64,000 nt of DNA from Triatoma infestans (lineage: Eukaryota; Arthropoda; Insecta; Hemiptera; Reduviidae): positions 297,203 to 361,202 of the forward strand of contig JAAEAF010007952.1 in the NCBI GenBank assembly GCA_011037195.1, given 5' to 3'. A model generated the notes under the pieces. It was given only the letters and a program-made list of their open reading frames with translations. It searched no databases and was not told the DNA's origin. Each line of letters opens with the position of its first letter. Position 1 is the first letter of the stretch. Below are positions 26,347 through 38,057 of this stretch, piece after piece. Made by a program: the position numbers and the translations under genes.

Positions 26347-27300
26347 TTTGTGCATATGTGAACAGCATAGCTCAAAAATGAAAAATCGTAGAAAGTTCAA
26401 ACTTGATATTCCGTTTAACACCATGGGATCCGATAATAGATCATCTGTCAAAATTCCTCAACCGCAAGCACCACTTTACTGAATGTATTTTTTCAAGTGG
26501 CTCCGACGATTTTCTTTAAACTTATTAAATCAACTACACATACAAAAATCTGCAACTTTTATTTGATACATTTCTCTTGGAAAATTCATTTATGGCCACT
26601 TTTTGGGGAAGGGGTGGGGTTAGGTTTTTGCTCTAAAGTGCTATTTCAGTTTACTATACAATTCTATTATCTAAATATTATTAATTATTGTAATTAAATG
26701 TGTTGTTAAAATTCCGAATTTAAAAAAAAATCGGATGACTGGAAGTGCGTTTTTACTGAAAATTGTATTTTTCAGTTTTCTGATATTTTCCCAAAAACTA
26801 CTCCAATGATTTTCTTTAAAATAGTAATGTGAACTACACATATAAAGAGCTACAACTTTTATTTGAAACATTTTTCCTGGTAAAGTCATTTAAGGGGGCT
26901 TTTGATGGAAGGGTGGGGTTATGTTTTTCTCTAATGTGCTATCGTAGTTGATTAGACAAATCTACCATCCAAACAAAATTAATTAGAAATAAATTGATGG
27001 CCAAAATTTCGAGTTTCAAAAAAAATTAGTAAACCGGAAGTATGCTTTTACTGAACAATTTTTTCAATTTGTCAATTACAATTTTGAAAACAGGAGTAAG
27101 AGAAAGTCGTGTGAGTGTTTTCACACCAGATTTTTTTTCCTACTCAAGGGACTTCAAAATTTGTATTTCCAATGAAACTTCAGTTTCGAAACTTTGACGA
27201 GATCGCAATAGTTTCTCTTACTAGCAAGAAAATTTGCCAGTTAGAGTCATGTATATTGCTAGCCATGTAACTATTTCACACCAGATTTTATTCATCATTT
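26185..27300 (+). repeat. Dispersed monomer array, plus orientation
   Basis: Forward start 'aaaaaggaagtgttgtaaccgtgtc', three degenerate monomers, a ccggaagt core at ~27034 and the GTGTGAGTGTTTTCACACC hairpin terminus near 27108-27126, after which a reversed scrap continues to ~27300. Confidence 0.75.
26315..26344. repeat. (TG)n microsatellite
   Basis: Uninterrupted TG dinucleotides, inside the forward monomer block at the place where other copies carry 'tgtgtgtatgtatg'. Confidence 0.9.
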
Positions 27301-28130
27301 TGAATGTATTATGTATTTCGGTTGAGTTTATTTATTTATTTGTTATCAGGACAAAGCCCTATACAAAACAAGATGGACAAAAAAATGAAAAATAACAAAA
27401 AAGGTTGTCTACAATAATGAAAAAGTAATAATACAATTGTAACGTTTAAAAAAATAAAAGCATAGACTTTTACCAGCTGAGTTTATTTTATGACGTCCTA
27501 ATAGCACATGTATTATACTTAGGTTATTGTATAAGCAGTTAAAAACTTGAAAAATGAAAATGTATTCCAGCTTGGAAGTTTTGAAGTAAAGAATAATTAA
27601 GATCTAATGAAGGAGACATCATCGTCATCTTTACGTGACTTTGTCCTTAACTCAAGTATCAAAAGCAAGTTGGGGAAAAAAAAGGGCTGGCCATGATCCA
27701 AATTATATCCTTTCTAGTGAGTCAAAATTAGATTTTTATTTTTCTACAAATATTCATTAAAAATATTTAAAAAAAAAAAATAGTAAAGGTGGAAACCAAG
27801 AATTCATATAATAAGTTAATCTCTTTTCTTTTATTTGATTTAATTATTCACACATAACTCACTATTTATTTGCATTAAAAAAAAAAGATATGATATCACT
27901 GAAAAAAAATTTGTTCATGCTTGAAAAATTTTAAATAAGATATTACCATTTTCTGTCAGTTTATAGTTTTTCATTTTGTGTTTCAGTTTCTCTTTACTGC
28001 TGTCAAAAGGTAGTGTTACGATCGTAGCAATCTCAAACATAAACTTATAAACATAAATATAATAGAAACTTAACAATGGAAAAACAAAAAAAAAAGAGCT
28101 CATATTTGGTTATTTCAGGGAATTCTACAT
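27301..28130. other. AT-rich unclassified spacer
   Basis: Starts with ttatttatttattt and 'gttatcaggacaaagcccta', possibly a retroelement 3' scrap. Nothing else recognised. Confidence 0.3.
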
Positions 28131-29300
28131 GAAGATTTAATTCAAAATCTGTCAAAAGGAAGTGCTACTTTATTGGATATTTTTTTAGTTTTTGCATTTT
28201 TCTCAATAAAGGGCTACAACTTTAACGGAAGATTTTGGGAAAATTGAGTTTGAAAAACTTGTGATGCTTATTTTGGAAAGTGATATTTGTTATTATATTC
28301 TTAACATTCTAGCATTTATATAATAGTAAGAATTAAATAATTTTTTAAAAAATTCAAAGGTTTTTAACAAAATTAACTATCCTGAAATGCAACTTTACTC
28401 AATGTTTATTCATAGATATTAGTATGATCACGAAAACGGCATAACTATTTTTTTTAATTAGTATACTAAGTACTTACATAATCTGCAATTTTTATTTGAA
28501 ACATTTTTCTGAAGAAAATTATTTTATGGGTTCTGGGAAAGCTATTATGACGTTAGACTTACCCCTATACTACTATTTCACTATATTTATAGTTCTTTCA
28601 CTAGAAATTCAAACGGTCAATAAAAATTCTAACTTCGTAGAAAATTTATTAATTGGATCCAGATATCTAGACAATACGACTGACCCACAATATTGCTCAA
28701 AATGGGTTCAATAGTTTTATTTATTAACTAGTATCCCATTCTTCATTTTTAACAAAGATACCTAACCCATATCTTATAGTTTAAAGGTTAAATAAAAAGG
28801 TCTTCAGATACTACTCAAATTACTCAAAAAATGTAATATTAGAAACAAATCCGTATATACTAAGCAAGTAATATATAAATGAATGTACAAAATTTCAAAA
28901 ATTGCGATTAAGTCAAATTTTTGAAATTGTGTTTTCATGGGAAATATATGTTTTGAATTTCCCTAGGAATAAAAAATGCTATATAAGAGTGTGGTATGAA
29001 CAAAATACCTCGAAAACGAAAAATTGCAGGAATATCAAACTTTGTGTTTTGTTTACTTCTACCGCATCTGAAACGAAGGGTTTCTGGGAAATATCCATCA
29101 ACCGGAAAATGATTTCACTGAGTATTTTTCCCAGTTTTTCGCGATTTTCTCAAAAACGGCTCTAACGTTTCTTTTAAACTTCGTATAGTAGCATAAATGC
29201 CCATCACTTCCTGGGAAAATTAATTTTTTGGAGATTTTCGGGGTACTCTAGCTTTCCTTAAAGTACCACTTCAGTGCAATGTGTGCGTTCTTCAATCTAT
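28130..29300 (+). repeat. Strongly diverged copies of the dispersed monomer
   Basis: Blocks such as 'aaaggaagtgctactttattg' (28157), 'tttatttgaaacatttttctg' (28490) and 'tctcaaaaacggctctaacg' (29150) keep the monomer order but with many changes. Confidence 0.6.
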
Positions 29301-29717
29301 CCACTATTACCCTACTAACATATTTTCATGTCAGGACAAATGAGTAAAATTTGGAATTCATTTTATATATAATTGTACACCTTTTATTATTTAATAATTT
29401 TTCTGTTCTTTATAAACAATAGTCAATTGTAAAAAACACTAAATTGTTTCAATAATTTAACTTAGAAAAGTTATTACGTCAAAATAATTGTGTGCAGGGT
29501 TTTCTTTAGATGCGTTGTAAAATTTTTAAATATTCTAACAATTTATATAGAAGTTCTTAGCTAAAAGATTAGATTTAGATTTTTTTCTTTTTTTTTTATA
29601 TATATAAAAATATGAATTGATTAAAATAATTCCTATTCAATTAAATATCTTTCTATGCGAAATCTTTGAGAATGTCCTTCACATCTCAGAATGAAGAAGC
29701 CAGCAAACCCACTGGGA

Positions 29718-29743
29718 AAATGCCTTGAAACTTCAAGGCATTT
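29718..29743. repeat. Perfect 11-bp hairpin
   Basis: AAATGCCTTGA, loop AACT, then TCAAGGCATTT. It is the only GC-containing perfect stem noticed in this AT-rich stretch. Confidence 0.7.
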
Positions 29744-30100
29744 CTCTCTTTTATACTATGTGATATAACTGAGTTTTCTTTGACTGACTGAAGATAATTT
29801 TCACATTGAAAATATATTAAAACTCTCAAAATACACAAATTGTGCGATTAATGCAAAAATAGAGCCAAACTAAACTAACAGTTGAATATAAAACAATTAA
29901 TAACATTTATTATTTATACTTTAAATCAATAAAGGGAATAAAATGATGATGCAACTCTGTCACAATTACAAAATATTGTTAAATTCTTATATAATTTCGT
30001 TTTGATTGAGGCGAATATTTCTATCAGTATGTTTCTTTAATTGATTTAAAGTACAGCATGTTTCATTTTATTTCAAAAATAATAATAAGATCTGTCGAAC

Positions 30101-30267
30101 TCAAATTATTGCTAATTTGCAATTAAATGAAGAAGAGAAGTATTGGTTTAACATGGACTTGGCCCTCATTTTCAAGGCCAATTGTAACCTAGAGGCGGTA
30201 GAAGAACGCAACTCCGACATAACATCGTAGGAATACTCTCCAATGCATTCACTAGTAAACCGTGGAC
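30101..30267 (-). CDS. Possible terminal exon of an unidentified minus-strand gene
   Basis: Reading on the minus strand, acceptor CTTACAG precedes 30267. A frame stays open for 54 codons (containing CIGEYSYDVMSELRSS and LQLALKMRAKSML) to TGA at 30101-30103, with AATAAA about 25 bases further on. It is visibly richer in GC than its surroundings. I do not recognise the protein, and upstream exons would lie to the right. It could also be chance. Confidence 0.3.
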
Positions 30268-31137
30268 CTGTAAGGTTGATCAGTTCATTTCTAAATAAGT
30301 TTCACACCAGTACATCTGCAAATATGCCTATACAGGTATGAATTCTAATAAAGTAGTGCAATTATCACTATACTTTTTCTTGGAGGTTATATTTTCATCA
30401 TTCAATGATTATAACCTTATAGGTAATTCGTAAACTCCACTGCTCTTTAAAAATTTTATTTTTCCGTTTATTAAAAATATCTTGTTATTTAATATGCGGC
30501 TGATACATTGAAATCATTGTTTAAAAAAAATAATTTCATTCTTATTGTAGTTCAGAGTGCATGTGTATTTTATATATTTCTATATATTAATTGCTATATA
30601 ATATAACTTTTATGTTTTTTAATTTTCCATTTAGGATTGTGTTTCTTATGCACTTTGAACTGCTTATTTAGATAGTCATCAATAAAATATAGATTTCATA
30701 TAGTGTATTTGTTAGGTACACTTTGTGGCTACCTCAAATCAAACGTCATTTAAAACATTTTGTTTTATAATTGACATTAATTTTCTTAAGAACATTACAT
30801 TTTTACTTTGCCTTTGTTTGCAATGGTGCAACTTTCAAGGAAGAGTAAAATTTATAAATTTTGTATATTTGAACAGTTGTCAGAAAGTGTTAATGTGTTT
30901 CATGATCTTTTTTTTTAAAAAAAAGCATTGTTAACGATGTAGATTTTTATTTTTTGAATAAAATACAACTACATAATCATAATTTATGTTTACATCCTTA
31001 AAGACCACCATTATTTCATAACAGATGTTGCCCCAAATATTGTTCCTTTTTTTTATGAAGAGCCGTGCTCTTTGTTTTAGTTGATTATAAAAGTATTTTG
31101 TTCATAACAGCCATAATACTTTTTTGTTTCTTAAAAG

Positions 31138-31272
31138 ATTGGAGATAAAATACCAAGTGTAGATTTATATGAAAATTCCCCAGCCAATAAGGTAAACATT
31201 GCAGAACTATGTGCTGGTAAGAAGGTTGTTCTCTTCGCAGTTCCTGGAGCATTTACACCTGGATGTTCAAAA
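31138..31272 (+). CDS. PRDX5: Peroxiredoxin-5 exon (catalytic)
   Basis: A 45-residue exon bounded by TTAAAAG|ATT and AAA|gtatga, phase 0 at both ends. It begins [12 protein letters not shown] and contains [16 protein letters not shown], the peroxidatic-cysteine motif of atypical 2-Cys peroxiredoxin 5, which reduces peroxides in mitochondria, peroxisomes and cytosol. The preceding targeting/start exon and the following exons (resolving cysteine) were not found in the window. Downstream exons may lie beyond 64,000, in which case the Polinton and Bel/Pao insertions sit in a PRDX5 intron. Confidence 0.85.
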
Positions 31273-33420
31273 GTATGAACATTTTTTATTTAACGTTAGT
31301 TAGTATTATTTTATAATTATTCAAAAAATATTGCTGTTTATCTGTCAATTGATACTCCAGTCAACTCAATAGACTGTTTTTTTAAACAAATGTATAAAAG
31401 GTAAGTACACTTCTAGGTTATAACCTGCATTTTGAAAAAATGCACAGTTCTAGCAAATATATGCTTTGGAAAGGCATATTGGTTTGATATGTCATTAACT
31501 TATTTGTCTAGAGTGAAACAAACATGATTTTCATGCAGATCATATTCAACCGGTGATATTGACTCTTGGGAACTTATCTTTGCAGGGAAAACATACTATT
31601 CACTTTTAGTAATTTGTGATTCACATATTGTACATATATTAACTGGTATATTGTTCTTATTGAGAGACATACTGCTGGTATATTACTCAAACGAAATAGT
31701 ATGTCTAAACAGCTTCGTTCGTTTATATCAAAGGGTAAATTTATTTTTTTTGTTGCATACTATTTTGCAAGTGTATAATTCTTATCTTCCACCCAAATAA
31801 AAGTATAGATAATTAATTGCTCTGCTTAAATTATGTTGTGGATAGTGGCTGATTAACAGTTCTCATGTTGTACAAATGTAGATTGACAGCAACTCAAATG
31901 AGTACTAAAGACTTAAGGGAACATGGTTCAGAAATTAGTTTTTTTTTTTATTAAGATGTATTGTCTAATAAAGAATTATTGCATTAAATGAAGTAGTCCA
32001 TGCCACTGAATTCTCGAGTTGGATATTGTATCTGTGAAATACCTTCGTCCTTTCTGATCTTTACTGTAATTCTTCGAATTGATTTTACGTTCATATTAAA
32101 CGTTTAATGTAAAATTTATGGATAATATTTATGAAAATAATTTCCATGATTAAACTTGACCATGAAGTTATAGTTAACCTAAACGAGCAGAATTCCTTGA
32201 TCACAATATATTGTTAGGAATTGTCTTTGCTAAGTGATTTAATATTTTTAGTTTAATTACATCCATTAAATTGTAACGCTACTAACATAAATTATGGATC
32301 TTGTGGTGTTTCAATGTAAGACTTGAACAAATCTAAAACAATAATTTTCTATATAGGACTTGCTTAGTTTAACCATAATTTAAGATAAAAATTAATAATT
32401 AGGTTTAGAGAGACTGTTAGGAAATGATAATAAGACAAATTGTTGTTTTTGTTGGTGCATATTAACTTTTCTTTGAAATTAACCTATAGTGCTTGCTTTA
32501 GGTGCTTATTTTTCTATCTCAACATTAATTTTTATTTTTCATGATTTTATTTTGTCAGTCAGTATTATCATAAAACCAGAAAACATAATCTAATTTTGTA
32601 TTTTCTTTTCTGAGTTTAGAATAAAGTAGAGGTAGAAATTTATTTTTAGTATTTTCCAGAACTAACCTTTACCAGTTTTTATCAATGCTTCGAAATTAAT
32701 TAATTATTTATCAATGTCCACATTGTTTTTTGTATGTAAGTTAGCTGGCTATTATTTATGTAAGTGCTGGAAAGTTGAAGTTTTATTAGAATGTAGGTTG
32801 TTCTAGAAGATTCTGTTGCAAGCAACCCATCAAACTTCTTTGACTTACTGTTACCATTATTCTGGCCATTATTTAAAAATAATCACTATTACCAAATTAT
32901 TATATCAATTTTCGCTAGTAAATTTTAACATTTTGCCATTATATTGGGAAGGAAAGGTTTATAATTTAGTAAAATAGATAATTAAAATGCATTGTGATGA
33001 TTAGATCATTTTAATATGCAGCTTCTAAATAACCAAATTCGACACTTTTGCAACCATAATTTATTTTATACCTTACATTAAAATTATAAAAATGGATATT
33101 TACAGCATACATTATAGATTACAGTTACTGTAAAGCAATGGAACATAATCGTTATTCAAATAAGAAGCCAATATTTTTATTTGAATATTGAATGTATATA
33201 TATTTTTTTTTTAATACAATTATTTATTTATTTATTACTATTTAACTTTACCCAATAATTATATTTTTCCCTACTTTTTTTTTTTTTTTTTGAGCAATGA
33301 ACCTTTCGGTTATTCTTCAATGTAGCTCCCCTTTTATGATTCATTTACATTATTGTCATTATTTACATTTTTTTTTTCTGATTGGGGAGTTGATGTAGTG
33401 ATCAAATTTTAGGTACTGAA
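31273..33420. other. AT-rich non-coding sequence downstream of the PRDX5 exon
   Basis: No further exon or element recognised. Homopolymer T runs are common. Confidence 0.5.
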
Positions 33421-34060
33421 TTCTCGTAGAAATAATATTTGAAAATATTCTTTTTCAGAATAGGACGCGTGGCTATTTTTTGCTACAGAAGGGGACAGTT
33501 AGCTTCAGAACGACTCTTTTTGTTTCCGAAATATGGATGTCTAGATGTAAACATTTTTTGTGAATAGCATAATTCAAAAACTTAAAAACTATGATGCTTT
33601 CAAATTTGAAACTGTTTGATTATAAAAAACGGGATCCGGTAAGAAGATTTTGGCTACAATCAGTTCACTGGAAGTGCCATGTTATTCATATATTTCTAGA
33701 TTATTGTAATAAATCGAATTGGTCTTTGGAAAAAGCTTAATGCAATGCAACTTTTCCACGGTTTATTTCGTCACTAGCAGTGCTTTGAAAAATAATTTAC
33801 ATTTTGAAAAGATAACTATTATTGACTAGATACTGGGCTATTGTATATATAGAGAACTTTGTTTAAGAAATAACTTAGCAATTATTCATGGTTTTCTCAA
33901 AAACATTATCGACTTTATAATTTTAGTATATTTAGTAGGAAAACATGTCAAGTTCTCATTTTTGTTAGAATTTATTTTCCAAGTTTAGAATTTATAAAAA
34001 TTCCAAGTTTGAAAAAATAGCCCAATAAAAAGAATTGCAGTTTGCGATTAAGTCACAATC
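33420..34060 (+). repeat. Diverged copy of the dispersed monomer family
   Basis: The 'gtgaatagcataattcaaaaacttaaaaac' block, then 'ggatccggtaagaag...cactggaagtgccat' at ~33630-33675, reproduce the family order (leader, ccatgggatccgac, ccggaagt) with many substitutions. Confidence 0.5.
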
Positions 34061-35930
34061 AGCTTTTAATTAGCAGGTAATTAATTTTTAAAAACTAAAT
34101 TTGAAATCAATGGAATCATTGGAAATATATTAGTTTTGAAAGCTGTAGTTGCAAGTTTTTTTTTCTGAAACAGGTAGGTGATTAGAGCGCCTTTTATGGT
34201 TTTTGGTTAGGAATCAACTTTTTAGTTGTACTTTATACTTGTGAATAATTGAAAGCTAACTATTTTTTTTTTCAAAAGTTAGCTAATACAGGAAAATTTT
34301 TCAATGGCTGAAAAACGTCTAAATAAATTACGTATTCTCAATAATGAAGGAGCGTTTTTGTAGAAGCAAAATCATTTCACATAAATAGAATATATTTAAA
34401 AAAAAAAAGGTCAGAAATGTCATTTTTTGATCAATTAAACGAATTTTTTTATCTGTATTTTATATACATGTGCCCACCATATTTAATTTCCACCAAAAAC
34501 CCTGGTGTTCAGTTTTCTCAATAGTTCTCTATTATCCACTTCTCCACAGCGTTACGTTGGCGGTTGGCCCCCTCATCATGTACCCCTTCTACTCTGCCCT
34601 CTCTCTAAAACTCCCTTCTACTATCGCACAATGATTTTCAACTTCTCTTTCTCTCTGGCTTTCTCTTCCTAACACGTAGCTTTGGTTCTCTTTTTACTGC
34701 ACAGCTTGCCAGTTTGGTTCTTTATAATATCGTTCTTCTTATTACTTTAAAAATTTCTCTTTGTACATTTTTTTTTTCTGGTTCAACTATAATTTTAAAT
34801 TTTGCAGAAATCTTCCATTTGTAATAGATTGTAAAAAGATGTAATAGATTGATAAAAACAAATAATATGAAAGTGGAACTGGGGGGAATAATAAAATAAA
34901 CGCCAGTTCATTAATTATACCAGAAATTACCGTTATCTCATTATTGTAATTGATGATATATAAAAATTCATTGATTTTTTTATTATATTACATAATAGGT
35001 TGTATTTAGGAGAACATTGCAGTTACACAGAACACTATTTGAGTCACCAATTAAATGCTAACTGTGTATATACATTAGTACAATGTTTGTTTATTTATTG
35101 AAGGTATTTTTCTAATCCTCAAGGCTGATCTAAATATGCAGGAGTTCCGTTATAAATTTTGCATTAATGCATTTGAAGGAAATCCTAATCGATTTCAGAT
35201 ATGATTTATTATCACTGCAATGATGATTTGATAATCCTTTTGAACTTTTTTTTATTGGACGGTCGCAATGCTGGAATATTCCCGTGAGAGCTTCTTAATT
35301 CCGTGTCCATCAAATGGTTTTGGGCGTTTAATCGTTGCGCCATGATATTTTGATGGACAAAGTGAGGTCGCAGGCTCCCACATTGCATGCTCAGATCATA
35401 CTTGTGTCAAAGTGTATACCTTCTATCAAAGGTTAAAATCAGAGCGTGGGCTCCTGACTTTTCATTATGTTAGTTGACGATCTCACGCTATCATCAAACC
35501 ATATGATGATTGGGGTCGTTGGAAACCGAACCTGCCAAAAAAAAGGGAAAATCTGAATTTTTTCTTTTTTAATCTAGTTCGTCATTCCGTTGATAAATGC
35601 AACTTAACAGTTATAGGATTTCTTTACGCATTTCATTTCGTAATAGAAATGCGCTCATTACGCAAAGCTTATTGTATACGTACCGTCTCCTATACAATAG
35701 AATTTAGTACAATAACGTATACGTAGACGTGTTAGAATTTTGAGGAGGTTTAATTTTTTGAAGGCTTTTAAGAACGATGTCGATATTTTAGAGAAACCAC
35801 TATAACAACAGAAATCTAGTGAGAAAATTTGATAAATTTTATTTTCATCGTTCTAATTGACTTAACATATTATCTTAATAGTTGAAATTCTGGTTTATCT
35901 CAATTTTATAAAGATTATGCTACTATACGA
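34061..35930. other. Unclassified intergenic sequence
   Basis: Includes a pyrimidine-rich, GC-richer patch at ~34520-34700 and another GC-richer patch at ~35240-35540, both perhaps old elements. No termini or coding capacity seen. Confidence 0.35.
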
Positions 35931-36923
35931 ATGATTCAATGGTAGTTCAGAGATATTCTTCTATTCGAGACCTCAGATTCGAAATTTAAGCAATCCATTT
36001 ATTGATCTTTAATATGATAGCGATAGTTGAATGTAATTTATACAAATGATAGTTTAAAGGGATACTTAACATCGTAGCATCCTCTAAATAATTTTTTTTT
36101 TTATAATATTTCAAATTAAAGGAAATATTGTTATTAAATATATATATATACATTTATTTACAGTAGTTATTTAATGTACATATATATTTTTAAGAAAATT
36201 GATGCCATACAAGAGAAAATCACTACAGCTGAAAAATGTATTCAGTATATCAAATTTGCGTTTATAAGTGGATTTTTTCTCTCACGGAATTTCAAATTTG
36301 AGATTTCTGTACTTATCATGATTGAATTTCCACATTCATATACATATACGCACAAACCATTCCGTTAAAACATACTTTCCGATTCCAGAGACCCCAAAAT
36401 CGTATTTCCGTCAAATTCAATTTTGGAAATTTGCAGCGACCTCCGAACTTCCTCTTTTTCGAATTTAGGATTTTTTTTCCCAGTCTTTCGTGAGTTTCTC
36501 GAAAATAGATCCAACAATTCTCTTTAAACTTCGTCTACTAACTACACACTTAAAGATCTGTCACTTTTATTTGAAACATTTCCCTAAAAAATTGATATTT
36601 GGAGGGATATGTGGTGTATCTGCATCTGACGTTAAACTTCCCTTTAAAGTAATATAATATAAAGATACATTAAATGCGTTGATGAAATCCGAAATTTGAA
36701 GAAAATCTGGTAAGCAGAAGTATTATTTTACAGCATAGGTTTTTTTACTTTCTCTTACTCCTAGTAGAGGAAGTATTGTAATCGTGTCAAATTTTCGATA
36801 TTTAGTTTTCCCCGGAAATATCCGTTTTGGGGTCCCCTGAGTCCAAAAAAGTGGTTTTTAGCAAATGGTCTGTGTGTATAAACTGTATGTGAACATCATA
36901 GCTCAAAAACGAAAACTCGTAGA
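35930..36923 (+). repeat. Dispersed monomer array cut by the Polinton left end
   Basis: Forward monomers. The last copy starts at the hairpin 'actttctcttactcctagtagaggaagt' (36748-36775) and runs through 'catagctcaaaaacgaaaactcgtagaa', then stops abruptly where the Polinton TIR begins. Other copies continue with 'agttgaaactt' at this point, so the insertion point is precise on this side. Confidence 0.8.
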
Positions 36924-37211
36924 AGTAGTGGACAAAAGGCACGTTCTAGAACAACCGCCATGAAGCAATATGGCGGCCGTCTAGAATTTGCTCAAAGAAT
37001 TATTTTTTAATTATAAAAATAAATTTTAAATTATCTGCTGCCGGATTTGAACCGAGAACTTTGCGTACAGAAGTCAGGTGTGTTATCCACTACACCACAG
37101 AGACCTTGTTGATATACCATGTAAAAATGTAGCTGATATATAAATGAATGCACGTGTGTGTGTGTTTAGCTGCCGCGCCGGTTGACCTTGAACGATCGCC
37201 TTTCTCCCCTT
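36924..37211 (+). repeat. Polinton left terminal inverted repeat
   Basis: Complementary to 52072-52359 with no gaps and about one mismatch near the inner end (cccctt against ccgctt). Inside it are the palindrome GTTCTAGAAC (36944-36953), a hairpin CCGCCAT/ATGGCGG (36955-36976), and an outward-facing tRNA-like gene. Confidence 0.95.
37032..37104 (-). tRNA. tRNA-Arg(UCU)-like gene in left TIR
   Basis: A 73-nt unit on the minus strand with the layout of a tRNA: 7+2+4+8+4+1+5+7+5+5+5+7+5+7+1. The D stem GTGT/ACAC is perfect. The A box TGGTGTAGTGG (37087-37097) is perfect and the B box GGTTCAAATCC (37043-37053) near perfect. The loop CTTCTGT places UCU as anticodon. The anticodon stem is largely unpaired and the acceptor has two mismatches, so an aminoacylated tRNA is unlikely. 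A T5 terminator (37015-37019 on the minus strand) lies 12 nt beyond. Transcription would point out of the element. Confidence 0.75.
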
Positions 37212-37286
37212 CAGGCCGGGGGAAGGGGGTATTTAGTTCTATAACAAATTACATCAAGCAAAGCTATTGATTGTAAAGTTATATTA

Positions 37287-37613
37287 CTAATTTTCCTCCT
37301 GCTCCTCCTCTTCTGGAAATAATTTGTTCAAGTCACAATGAATTTTGTAAGATAAAAAACCTACTATAACACACATACACGTATCTGGACCATCTTCAGT
37401 ATCAGGATAAGACCATACACAATTATCATAATGCCCCCCCTTAACAGGTCTTGTATGAAAAGTTCTAGAATAGTCCTCCAATCGATTCAAGTTACTATAT
37501 AAATCTATATAAGTATTCGCTAAATCTGTATCAGATAAAGCAATTTTCGGAAATGTAGCCATAAACTTTTTATATTTGTCACTAAGTTTAATATCATTTA
37601 ATTCAACTGCCAT
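37287..37613 (-). CDS. CxC protein 1, oncoid-like
   Basis: 108 residues from the first ATG (37611-37613). A helical N-terminal half (YKKFMATFPKIAL, LNRLEDYSR) is followed by DNCVWSYP, then C79-x-C81 in DTCMCVIVG, a further Cys93 and a glutamate-rich tail. It aligns end to end with the divergently transcribed neighbour at 37698, so the two arose by inverted duplication. The NC...NP...CxC spacing resembles the zinc-binding part of DNA tumour virus early proteins and the oncoid genes described in adintoviruses; that is an inference from pattern. The third cysteine of CxCxxC is absent here, so zinc binding may be lost. It sits next to the left TIR, as expected for an accessory early gene. Confidence 0.6.
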   Translation of the reverse strand: MAVELNDIKLSDKYKKFMATFPKIALSDTDLANTYIDLYSNLNRLEDYSRTFHTRPVKGGHYDNCVWSYPDTEDGPDTCMCVIVGFLSYKIHCDLNKLFPEEEEQEEN

Positions 37614-37697
37614 TGTATATACTAAATAATTATTAAAATGATCGTCTGATTTTATAATATAACGCTCAGTTACTGATGAGGTTTGAAAGTACAAGGA

Positions 37698-38057
37698 ATG
37701 GCCGATTACTGGAAACGAATTTCATTAAGTAAGGAATATATAGAGTTTTGTTTAACATTTCCTTCTGTTACATTGGATGATTTGGATTTAGTGCTCGAAT
37801 ATGTTACTCTTTTAAATGATTTAAAAGAGTTAGAACAGTATTCTAAGACACATAGTGCAAAATCAAACAATCACCACTATATTAATTGTATATGGTCAAA
37901 TCCTAAAGGTCCAACTTGCATATGTTGTGTAATATGTGCGTTAGCTTACCGCGTTCAAAAACGATTGTACAGTTTATATGTTAAAAAAGTGGGGGCGAGG
38001 CCTCAGGAAAACTTGGGCTGTTTAGATGTAGTCAGTTCACATCAAGATGCAGAGTGA
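37698..38057 (+). CDS. CxCCxxC protein 2, oncoid-like paralogue
   Basis: 119 residues from ATG 37698. It shares with the opposite-strand neighbour the order S(K/D)(E/K)Y..F..TFP, L..LE.YS, then NC(I/V)WS.P and the cysteine cluster, here TCICCVIC (Cys74-80), followed by a basic helix RVQKRLYSLYVKK. Near the C-terminus LGCLD (106-110) is one conservative change away from the LxCxE Rb-binding motif. Together these point to a cell-cycle or host-interaction protein of the oncoid type. The start codons of the two paralogues are only ~85 bp apart and share a bidirectional promoter region. Its stop overlaps the start of the next gene by 11 bp. Confidence 0.6.
   Translation: MADYWKRISLSKEYIEFCLTFPSVTLDDLDLVLEYVTLLNDLKELEQYSKTHSAKSNNHHYINCIWSNPKGPTCICCVICALAYRVQKRLYSLYVKKVGARPQENLGCLDVVSSHQDAE

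Larger units (their letters stand above)
29301..31137. other. Intergenic AT-rich region upstream of the peroxiredoxin exon
   Basis: Mostly AT-rich. It contains a perfect 11-bp hairpin at 29718-29743 and a possible minus-strand terminal exon at 30101-30267. The first PRDX5 exon was not found here. Confidence 0.4.

Noticed and set aside
37032..37104. Functional tRNA-Arg gene
   Set aside because: The anticodon stem is mostly unpaired and the acceptor stem has mismatches, so only a tRNA-like Pol III unit is claimed.
37683..37697. TTG/upstream start for the CxC proteins
   Set aside because: ATG codons at 37613 (minus) and 37698 (plus) align the two paralogues better.
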